Below, in pieces: positions 55,851 through 64,000 of a stretch of 64,000 bases of DNA. Each line of letters opens with the position of its first letter. The first letter of the stretch is position 1. The notes under the pieces were generated by a model. It searched no databases and was not told where the DNA came from. It saw only the letters and a list, made by a program, of their open reading frames with translations. The stretch lies in NCBI GenBank assembly GCA_036346395.1, contig JAYEVG010000097.1:1-64000 (forward strand), read 5' to 3'. The translations under genes and the position numbers were made by a program. Source of the stretch: Hsuehochloa calcarea. Taxonomy: Eukaryota; Streptophyta; Magnoliopsida; Poales; Poaceae.

Positions 55851-58198
55851 TCCGAGTTCAAAAACACTAATATTGAAGATTATTGTAATGAACTTGGCAT
55901 AAAGCATGAGCTTTCCACTACCTACACTCCGGAGCAAAATAGAGTTGTAGAGAGGAAAAATCGTACATTAATAGAAATGGCTAGGACAATGCTTGATGAG
56001 TATAATACTTTCGATCGCTTTTGGGCGGAAGCCATTAATACCGCTTGTCATGCCATAAACCGTCTTTATTTGCACATGCTTTTGAAAAAGACTTCTTATG
56101 AACTCCTTGTTGGAAGAAAACCGAACATCTCTTACTTTAGAGTATTTGGTTGCAAATGCTATATATTAAGAAAGGGTGTTCGACTTTCTAAATTTGCAAG
56201 TCGTTGTGATGTTGGTTTTCTACTTGGTTATTCTTCAAATAGCAAAGCATATCGTGTCTTTAACAAAACTAGTGGTATTGTTGAAAAAAGATACGATGTA
56301 CAATTTGATGAGACTAACGGCTCTCAAGAAGAGCAAGAAGATTTTGATGATGTAGGTAATGGAGCTCTTATGGAAGCAATGAAGAATATGCAAATTGGAG
56401 ACATTAAACCTAAAGAAGATCAAAATGAACCATCATCTTCTACACAAGTCGAACCGCCTACCTCTTCCGTGACAAATCAAGTTAATCATAATGAAGAAGA
56501 TATCAAGGAAGATGATCAATCATTGAATCTACCTCCGAGAATCCACAACGCAATAGCTAAAGACCATCCAATAGACCAAATATTGGGTGACGTGAGTAAG
56601 GGTGTCCAAACTCGCTCTCGTATTGCTTCTTTTTGCGAACATTACTCTTTTGTTTCTTCTCTTGAACCAAAACGTATAGATGAAGTACTAGAAGATCCGG
56701 ATTGGGTGAATGCTATGCATGAAGAGCTAAATAACTTCACCCGGAATGATGTTTGGACAATGGTGGAAAGACCCAAGGAGCATAATATTATTGGCACAAA
56801 ATGGGTCTTTCGAAACAAACAAGATGAAAATAGAGTTGTGGTAAGAAATAAGGTAAAGTTAGTTGCTCAAGGATATACTCAAGTCGAGGGTCTAGATTAT
56901 GATGAAACATTTGCACCCGTAGTAAGACTTGAGTCTATTCGTATTTTACTTGCTTTTGCATCATGCTTTGATATTAAATTATTCCAAATGGATGTTAAAA
57001 GTGCCTTCTTAAATGGTAAAATAACTGAACTTATTTTTGTTCAACAACCCCCGGGTTTTGAAGATCCCAAAAATTCTAATCATGTGTATAAACTCTCAAA
57101 GGCGCTATATGGCTTAAAGCAAGCTCCTAGAGCATGGTATGAGCGCCTTGGAGATTTTATACTCTCTAAGGGATTCAAAATCGGAAAGGTTGATACAACT
57201 TTGTTTACTAAAATTATTGATGGTGATTTCTTTGTTTGTCAAATTTATGTTGATGATATAATTTTTGGTTCCACTAATCAAGATTTTTACAAAAAATTTG
57301 GTGATATGATGTCTAGGGAGTTTGAGATGTCAATGATAGGAGAACTTAGTTTCTTCCTTGGAATTCAAATCAAACAACTCAAAGATGAGACCTTCATAAG
57401 TCAATCCAAGTATGTGAAGGATTTGCTCAAAAGATTTGGTATGGATGACACAAAACCCATCAAGACTCCTATGGCAACAAATGGCCATCTTGATCTAAAT
57501 GAAGGAGGTAAAACTATTGATTTAAAACTTTATAGGTCTATGATTGGTAGTTTATTTTATCTTTCCGCATCTAGGCCCGATATTATGTTTAGCGTTTGCA
57601 TATGTGCATGTTTTTAATCGGCACCAAAAGAATGCCATTTAGTGGCCGTTAAAAGAATATTAAGATATTTAAAGCATTCCTCAAGTATTGGCCTTTGGTA
57701 TCCAAAAAGTGCTAAATTTGATTTGATTGGATATTCGGATTCGGATTATGCGGGTTGTAAAGTGGATAGAAAGAGCACCTTAGGGAGTTGTCAATTCTTA
57801 GGTAGATCCTTAGTGTCATGATCTTCCAAGAAACAAAACTCTGTAGCCCTTTCTACCGCCGAAGCCGAATATGTATCCGCAGGTAGTTGTTGCGCTCAAT
57901 TGCTTTGGATGAGGCAAATATTGATGGATTATGGAATAATTTTGATAAAATACCTCTTTTGTGTGATAATGATAGCGCAGTAAAAATAGCCAACAACCCT
58001 GTCCAACACTCAAGAATCAAGCATATAGATATCCGTCATCATTTCCTAAGAGATCATGTGTGCAAATGAGATATTGAAATTAGCCACATATGCACCGAAA
58101 ACCAATTAGCGGATATTTTCACCAAACCTTTAGATGAAGGCCGTTTTTGCTTGTTGAGGAATGAGTTAAATGTTATTGACTATTCAAATGTTGCTTGA
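55850..58198 (+). pseudogene. Sirevirus pol (IN C-terminal, RT, RNase H), nearly intact
   Basis: Starts at SEFKNTNIEDYCNELG, the second catalytic aspartate side of integrase, with EQNRVVERKNRTLIEMARTM carrying the catalytic glutamate. The hinge is acidic. RT runs from about 56690 (WVNAMHEELNNFTRNDVWTM) through KWVFRNKQ, SKALYGLKQAPRAWYE and the intact QIYVDDIIFGS box (57240). RNase H follows with DLIGYSDSDYAGCKVDRKST, STAEAEYVSAGSCCAQ, RIKHIDIRHHFLRDHV and LADIFTKPLDEG. A 546-codon frame is open from 55977 to 57617. Lesions are TAA at 57615, TGA at 57819, a one-base indel near 57940 and TGA at 58067. Confidence 0.9.
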
Positions 58199-59070
58199 AC
58201 TCTTGTCACATGCACTTTGGGCCTAAGTTGCATTTTTGTCATTTTTAAGGTGTTATTTCTCAAATTTTTGCTCCAAATGTGATATGTTTGAAAAAAAAAT
58301 TATTTTCTTAGATAGACATTAGTCTTCTTGTTGCATAATAATCATGAATAATACTTAGTTGAGTGCAAAACTAAGGATTATTTGTAAAATCATCAAATTC
58401 AGCACTCTCTTCGTGAAGTGTCAGGATAATCGGAACTACCGGCCTTCCAGGTCCGGAACTTCCGATTTCTGGAACTTTCGCTGTTGAATTGTGAAACTTC
58501 TGTTTTTCGACAGTTGGGAGGCATTAACTCCCCTGCGGAACTTCTCTCTCCTGCAGCCGCCCCTTTTTCTCTCAGTCTTTCCGTGCCCTCTCTTCTTCTC
58601 TCCCGAAGAACATCAATTCTCCACCGAAAATCATGGTTTTTCTTTGGCTTTTCTTCAATCCCATCCGATCAATTGCATCTCTAGGGTTTATCCCCTTGTC
58701 TCTCAAGGTAAAATCGCTTTCCCTCTTGATTTTCCCTTCTCATGAACCCTAGATATGAATTTTTTGGGGAAATGCAAATGTGGATGATTTCTGTGAAAAT
58801 TTCTTGGGCAAATAGGTTTATTCCGTGTTATATGATGTATATGCATCGATTTCATGGACTCAATCCATCAAAAACTCTAAAAATCCACAAATCTAGTTGC
58901 CCTAGAATCGACCCAGGATAATTGAAACTTCCGCTGTTGAAGTGCGGAACTTCCGCTATCGGTAGTTCCGGCGTTCAAAATTGCGGAACTTCCGATTTTC
59001 CTGACAAGAATAGAACTTTCATCTCTTTCATTTGAATCTATCTTTGACACTTCATTCATGTGTTTTGAAG
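58199..59070 (+). other. Region between pol and extra ORF (element B)
   Basis: Non-coding, with repeated near-palindromic CGGAACTTCCG and TCCGGAACTTCC motifs (58430-58500 and 58925-59000), the same motif as in the LTR at 61200-61615. A CT-rich part at 58530-58610 and donor-like CAAGGTAAAAT near 58707 resemble an intron or leader of a spliced subgenomic RNA. Confidence 0.55.
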
Positions 59071-60300
59071 ATGCCTAAGACACGACGAACTATCAAGAAG
59101 TCCTATGGGGATGCCGACCAATCATCTTCTCAAACACCTCCCTTAGAACAAGAAGAAGAAATGAAAGCCATTGAGGACCAAAGAGAAAATTCTGCGAACT
59201 CAGATACAGAGGCGAGTGCATCGGATGAGGACTCTCAATCGGAATCTGATGATGAATTGGGAGAGCCCGAGGAACCACATATTGACCTTAAATCACTGAC
59301 AGTCGATGACTATACTCTTCTTCGGCATAAAGATCAGTATTCGCTACCTCACAACTGTGACGATCCTCGCTCTCACACCAACTTTCAGAGGCAAGTGTAT
59401 GAACTCTTCTATGGACCCAACAAGCCATTTGCCGATCATAAGTGTATAAATTGGTCATACCTTAGTGGGCTGGACAAGTATGAGGGCACATATAGAATCT
59501 TTCAGCGAGCTGGGATCCATGACTTTGTGGCACTTAAATGCAATTACAGTGTCGAAATCATTCGTCAATTTTATGCCACAGTGCACATTTCTCCAGATTT
59601 CTCTCAGCTTACCTGGATGACAGGGACAGTCAAATACCCCTGCACAAAACATGCTTTTGAGAGTGCCTTGGATATAGAGTCAAGCAGATTTGAGTAGATT
59701 TATGATAGACATGTTCTTCCTCTTCATGCTTGGACTGAATTCTATGACACCACTCAAAGATATGTCCCTGGTAAGATCACCGGTCTTCTCCTTATTCCCA
59801 GCTTGGTAAATCGGATAATTAACCATACTATATTGCCAAAGAGCGGGAATTATGATGCAATAAGGGGGCATGTATGGAACATTATGGACTGCATTATGCA
59901 TGGAAGAAAATTTGATGTGGTTGATGTTGTTGTGAGGGAGATTGATGCCTCCAAGAATGATCAGGTCAAGAGGATAAATTTTGCTCCATATATTATGGCC
60001 ATGATTATTCGTCAAACTGACTACAATGGAGCTACGCCATCGCCCCACAAGTTCTACAAGCCTAGAGAGGGTCCTCCTATTCCTGCAAACCTTCGGCACC
60101 CTCCAGCAGAAGAACCTGAAGCTGCCCCTGCTGCTACCCCTCCACAAGGTCAGGCCACGCTTGATCAAATTTATGCTACTATCTTGGAGATGAAAGCATC
60201 TCAAGAGGCCTTTCAGGCAGCAACCAACACTCGGTTGGATGCGTTTGAGGTTGCTACCACCTCCAGGTTGGATGCCCTCTCCGCCAGCTTTGCGGAGTAG
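59071..60300 (+). CDS. Sirevirus 3' ORF, putative plant transposon protein domain, one stop
   Basis: ATG at 59071 (MPKTRRTIKK). 410 codons to TAG at 60298, broken only by one TAG at 59695-59697 (codon 209) after which the same frame continues. N-terminal basic then very acidic Ser/Glu/Asp region (residues 20-75). Next is a folded part with YELFYGPNKPFADHKCINW, VEIIRQFYATVHISPDFSQL and TWMTGTVKYPC, the pattern of the putative plant transposon protein domain (PF20167-like) that occurs in plant retroelements. A Pro/Ala-rich linker follows (PPAEEPEAAPAA), then a C-terminal repeat QAATNTRLDAFEVATTSRLD of coiled-coil type. It lies where Sireviruses carry an envelope-like gene, but I see no signal peptide or membrane helix, so envelope function is not supported. 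Confidence 0.65.
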
Positions 60301-60816
60301 TTTCCTCCTCCCATCCGTTTTACACGTCGACGCCTCCGCTCTCCTTCTCGTGATCCTCCGCAAGACCCTGCAGAGTGAAGCGTTTTTTTTTTGTCACTTG
60401 ATGACAAAGGAGGATAGGAGTGAGTCAGTGTGAGAGCTTTGGGGGAACTTGTCTATTATGTAATAGACTGTCATTTATTAAGTGTGGTTTGTAATTACTT
60501 TGATTATATTTTGCCTGTGATGATATCTCATGTTATTTGGATATTTCTTTTGTTGTACTTGGATCTGAGTTTATGGTTATGATGTTGAATGCCTATGATA
60601 TTTGAATTCATTATCTCCAAACATTGTCATTCGATATTGCTCTTTTCAAGTATCAACAATCTATAGAAACTCCGCCAAAATTTTCTGAAAATCCAAACAT
60701 GTGCTTTGCATTATCTTATATTCAATATGCACATGTTAAGGGGGAGCTTTCTGTTTCAAACTCAATATCTCTCACATCTTTATTGTGTTGTCATCAATTA
60801 CCAAAAAGGGGGAGGT
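60301..60816 (+). other. 3' untranslated region and polypurine tracts (element B)
   Basis: No ORF of note. TTAAGGGGGAGCTTTC near 60737 and CCAAAAAGGGGGAGGT immediately before the LTR (60801-60816) are the polypurine tracts. Confidence 0.7.
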
Positions 60817-62280
60817 TGAAAGCATCTAGGCTCCTAAAAATGTATTTTGGAAATTAATGACATTATGTGAATATGGGACTAATATGTTTGTTGAAGGGTT
60901 GTTGAAGGGATTACAAGGCATAGTCCTAAATGACAAAGTCAAATCAAGGAGCTGCATGTCAAAGAATATCAAGAAAATAGAGTTTGTCTCAAGGGCAAGG
61001 TACAAATAGACTAGGACCCTTTTAAGTTTTACCTTTCTTTGGAGTATGGTGGAAGATCGGATTTTAGAATAAATATCGTACTATTAAGGGGGAGCTTGAC
61101 TAGTAGCTTGAAAGCACTTCATTATGCCTTTGGATTAACTTAGGATCATGCATGCTCTCTTGGTCTGGTTTTAAAATCAAAATCATCCTCTCAGTATATA
61201 ATCGGAAGTTCCGGCGTGATAACTTCAAAACTTCCGCTAGGCGGATCTTTCGAAAAATTCGCGGAACGTATTTTCTAGAGAGTACCCTTTTTCTTGACTT
61301 AGCCGATTTTTGGAAGTGCGGTAGTTCCAGCACGATATGAGCGGAACTTCCGATCATCGGTTGCTCTGAATTTTTTGCGGAGTGTTTTTCAAGAAAGTAC
61401 CCTTTTGGGGACTTAGCCATTTTTCGCAAGTGCGGTAGTTCCGCCATGATATGAGCGGAGATTCCTATTATCGGACGGACCTAATTTTAGTTGGCGGAAG
61501 TTCCGCACATAAATCCAATGGCTATAATCAAAGACTTTAATGCCACTGTAATGACCGTTACAGTACACTCGATGCAAGGGCGGAAGTTCCGCATGGTACA
61601 TGGCGGAAGTTCCGATTTTCCTGAAATTTTTTGGATTCTTCATGTAACGGTCATATTTGATTGTGAGGGGTATAAATGCACCCCCACCAGCTCAAGTAGT
61701 AAGTTGCTGAGCATTCATTCAATACACTTGAGTTTAGAGCACTCTCCTCACTCCTCATTTACTCTATTTGCATAAATTTGTGATGTTGTGAGCAAAACCG
61801 AGAGCATTGCATTCTAGTTGATCCTTTGGTTCTTGGTTTCCGTCAAGCGAAGGTCAAGGTCTATTCTCTTTGTGCTTGTCGGCACCTAAACGGCTTGGCG
61901 GAGGTTGCGCGGTGATCTCTTCAAGAAGTTTGTGAATAGGCCCGACGCCGGTTGTAATTGGTCGGTGTTCACCAACTCCGGAGAGGATGAAGAACAACCA
62001 AGTAATTACGAGGGAAGGCTTAATTTGTGGAGCTGGCTTGATCGAGTCAAGCTTCCTCAACGTGGACTAGTGAAGATCGACAAATCTTCGATACCACGGG
62101 AAAAACATCTTTGTCCCATTGCGGTTATTTCTTGTCTTTACTTATTGCAATTTATTTTGTAGCATATATCTTGTGATAGATAGCTTTGCTTAGTTCATCT
62201 TGCTAAATTGTTTAATTTGATCTATAATTTTTAGAAACCTCCTATTCACCCCCCTCTAGTCGGTTATCCTTGATCCTACA
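60817..62280 (+). repeat. 3' LTR of Sirevirus element B
   Basis: 1,464 bp, TGAAAGCATC...TTGATCCTACA, ending in the CACCCCCCTCTAGTCGG motif common to Sirevirus LTRs. TATA box TATAAAT at 61671. Contains at least ten copies of CGGAAGTTCCG-type palindromes in 61200-61620. Confidence 0.85.
61671..61677 (+). promoter_or_regulatory. TATA box of element B LTR
   Basis: TATAAAT following GTGAGGGG, located just downstream of the palindrome array, the layout of a U3 enhancer plus core promoter. Confidence 0.65.
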
Positions 62281-62295
62281 ATGCCCAAGGGGGAG

Positions 62296-62566
62296 TGTTG
62301 GGAAACTATGGACTCGGCCCAGCAGCCGGTCCATGTATGGGCACCACATCCCAAACCCTAGCAAGGGCTGTAGACTATAAATAGGGGTGCTAGTCATTGT
62401 AAAGGATTGATCGTATGAAGAGCAATAAAGAGAAGCAAGAAACCCCATACATCTCTGTGTTCAATCTACTATTATGTTCTTGTCTTCTTGTATTGTTTGA
62501 TGCGATTCTATGTTTGTCTACGAGGTTATCATTCGAACTGAACTCGCCAGCGATAATTCCTCAACA
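62296..62566 (+). repeat. Copia 3' LTR with polypurine tract
   Basis: 271 bp, TGTTGGGAAAC...TTCCTCAACA, preceded by CCCAAGGGGGAG (62284-62295). TATA box TATAAATAG at 62376. Related to the first part of the LTR at 20169 (AGCAATAAAGAGAAGCAAGAAA and TCTCTGTGTTCAATCTACT shared). Probably the 3' end of the old copia element interrupted by element B, or of another truncated element. Confidence 0.75.
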
Positions 62567-62607
62567 GATTTGAGACCTTCCGATACTTTAGTTCTGTTCA
62601 ACCTACG

Positions 62608-63111
62608 TAGGGATGCAAAAGGACCGGATAATTTTTGATCGACCGAATGCTTGCGGAACAAATACAAAAGATATAAATAGTTATCTAGTATTATCTGTGT
62701 CCGACTCCGATTCCGAGGAAAAAATATAGGATATGATATGGGATGAGCGATATCCATTCGTATTTATCCGTATATCAAGCGGTATGATAAAAACATGTTG
62801 TGATTTCACTTATGAACACGATAAAAGTAGGTGGATTGCTGCATTTGAGCAGGTAGGGGATATTGATTGCTTTTCATTCGACGTTTCAGCAATTAGTATC
62901 TCTGTGTTCGCTCTGATTGCACCCTTACTATGTAATATCCTGTGTTGGGGTACAAAAGAAGCGGATAATGTCCGTCCGATCGACCGACCGAAGGCTCGCT
63001 GAGCGAATACGAAATGGAGAAATGGCTATTCGACTCCGGCTCCAATAAAAAAATATAAAATAGGATACGGGATGAGTGATATCCGATGGTATCCACTCTG
63101 ATTGCACCCTA
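62608..63111. mobile_element. 504-bp hAT-like MITE
   Basis: Imperfect terminal inverted repeats TAGGGATGCAA (left) and TAGGGTGCAAT (right, reverse strand), followed on both sides by GGATA. The flanks AACCTACG and AACCCACA match at 6 of 8 bases, compatible with an aged 8-bp duplication. Internally a GATATGGGATGAGCGATATCC-type unit near both ends (62733 and 63068) is repeated. No coding capacity. Confidence 0.65.
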
Positions 63112-64000
63112 AACCCACACCATCTGTTACTAAGACTCGAATCAGACCATTCAAACTAATGGATCTGCAGCGTGAGCCGTGAGCGTAAGTTTGGGTCAAC
63201 GAGGATTGGTTACACAAATTCGACAAGATCTATTATCTTTGGTAAACTTGTTGATCTAGACAAAATCTGCCACCAAATCAGTAAGCCGGTGAAATTTCAT
63301 ACATAACTAGGTCATTCTCGTGCCTTGCTGCGGGCCTTTTTGAAAGGTATTTATAGACTTTTTGAATTTTTTGTATTATTTGACGCCATATAATAGATGA
63401 ATGTATTTTAAAAAAACTGTTGATTGTGGTTTTTTGCAATTAAATCACGATCCACACTAAACTGATTGGCTGGTGTCCTAAGATATTTTTTGTGTGAAGA
63501 ATATTTGAACAATATATACAGTTGACCAGGAATTACATATTCGTCAAGAAAAATATGTAATTGATGGCTCCCCAAATCTATATATCTACAAACAACCAGT
63601 GAGATTGGTGAGTTTAATGACACATTCTTCCCTTTGAAGAGTAAAAAATCCTACAATAATCCTTAAACCAGCAAAAATTTTATAGAAATTCTCACGTTAA
63701 TCAAGAGAGAAAACAAAAGATCTTATGGGTCTATCATATAGCCCACACATATTATAATGGTGAGGGTAGAGGATATCCTCTACGTCCAAAACAAATAAAT
63801 AAAGTATATGCAAAGAAGAGCTCTATCTATATACCGATATACACAGACTATCGAAACAAACTCTTTGCCAGCTCTCGTTTTCGTAGCCCCACGAGACCGC
63901 AAACCCAACAGTGATTGGATTCATAGACCAGTGTGGTCAAAATAATACAATCAAAATACATTGGCCGAAGCTGTAGACCAGTGTGTAATCAGAAACTGAT
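63112..64000. other. Unassigned AT-rich DNA
   Basis: No gene, LTR or domain visible up to the window edge. Confidence 0.5.

Larger units (their letters stand above)
55850..62280 (+). mobile_element. Sirevirus-like copia element B, 5'-truncated
   Basis: Begins inside integrase, then RT and RNase H (to 58198), a non-coding part, an extra ORF (59071-60300), polypurine tracts and an intact 3' LTR (60817-62280). pol followed by an extra ORF in the envelope position and a long LTR is a Sirevirus layout. Only a few lesions in pol suggest a younger age than the old copia element it abuts. The 5' LTR, gag and first half of integrase are missing and the left junction is abrupt. Confidence 0.85.

Noticed and set aside
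59071..60300. Envelope-like gene
   Set aside because: Its position fits, but there is no signal peptide, no membrane helix and no furin-type site. The pattern fits a plant transposon protein domain better.
1..64000. tRNA and rRNA genes
   Set aside because: Only tRNA-complementary primer binding sites of retrotransposons were found, and no cloverleaf or rRNA sequence was recognised.

Overview
This is plant nuclear DNA, almost certainly from a grass and most likely Oryza or a close relative. The reasons are GT-AG introns, plant TATA boxes, a wall-associated kinase (WAK) gene whose kinase resembles the rice-type subfamily, and a dense mosaic of Ty1/copia (Sirevirus and Tork-like), Ty3/gypsy, hAT, CACTA and MITE sequence. 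The genus is inferred from family resemblance, not from a database match.

Layout. 1-7190: a decayed Sirevirus-like copia element on + (PR, IN, RT, RNase H, 3' LTR). 7191-13752: a minus-strand element with a related LTR whose interior holds only gag. 13753-16594: decayed LTR-like and GC-rich sequence without a gene. 16603-17353: a 751-bp non-autonomous hAT element with a perfect 8-bp target duplication. 17455-18420: a compact two-exon host gene for a 71-residue secreted peptide with W-boxes, TATA box and poly(A) signal. 18421-20168: a pyrimidine-rich minisatellite and unassigned DNA. 20169-22725: an internally deleted Tork-like copia element. 23056-24015: a fragment resembling a peptide/nitrate transporter and a broken WAK kinase.

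24517-36608: a gypsy gag-PR segment (minus) carrying two later insertions, a 1.4-kb solo LTR (25409-26790) and a complete gag-only Sirevirus derivative (27372-35165). That gypsy element itself interrupts the gag of a second gypsy element (36614-38291). 38395-39079: a plant-mobile-domain-like fragment, followed by an inverted LTR related to the second gypsy element. 40121-40596: a 153-155 bp AT-rich tandem repeat. 41291-49970: three clean exons of a WAK receptor (minus) giving signal peptide, GUB_WAK domain, EGF, calcium-binding EGF, transmembrane helix and juxtamembrane region. Its introns hold a copia remnant, CACTA transposase fragments and CACTA-like hairpins. The matching kinase sequence survives only as the broken fragment near 24 kb, about 17 kb downstream behind the nested retrotransposons.

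50037-51930: GC-rich and unassigned sequence. 51930-55850: an old copia element, interrupted by a 5'-truncated Sirevirus (55850-62280). The latter has a nearly intact pol and an extra 3' ORF of the putative plant transposon protein type with one in-frame stop. A copia 3' LTR (62296-62566) and a 504-bp hAT-like MITE (62608-63111) follow.

The window reads as a retrotransposon sink in which two host loci are of interest: the secreted peptide gene, which looks intact, and the WAK locus, whose ectodomain is intact while its kinase is cut off and broken. I found no RNA genes and no CRISPR. The best candidates for new biology are the peptide gene, the WAK ectodomain without a working kinase, and the gag-only Sirevirus family with repeated CxxC motifs.
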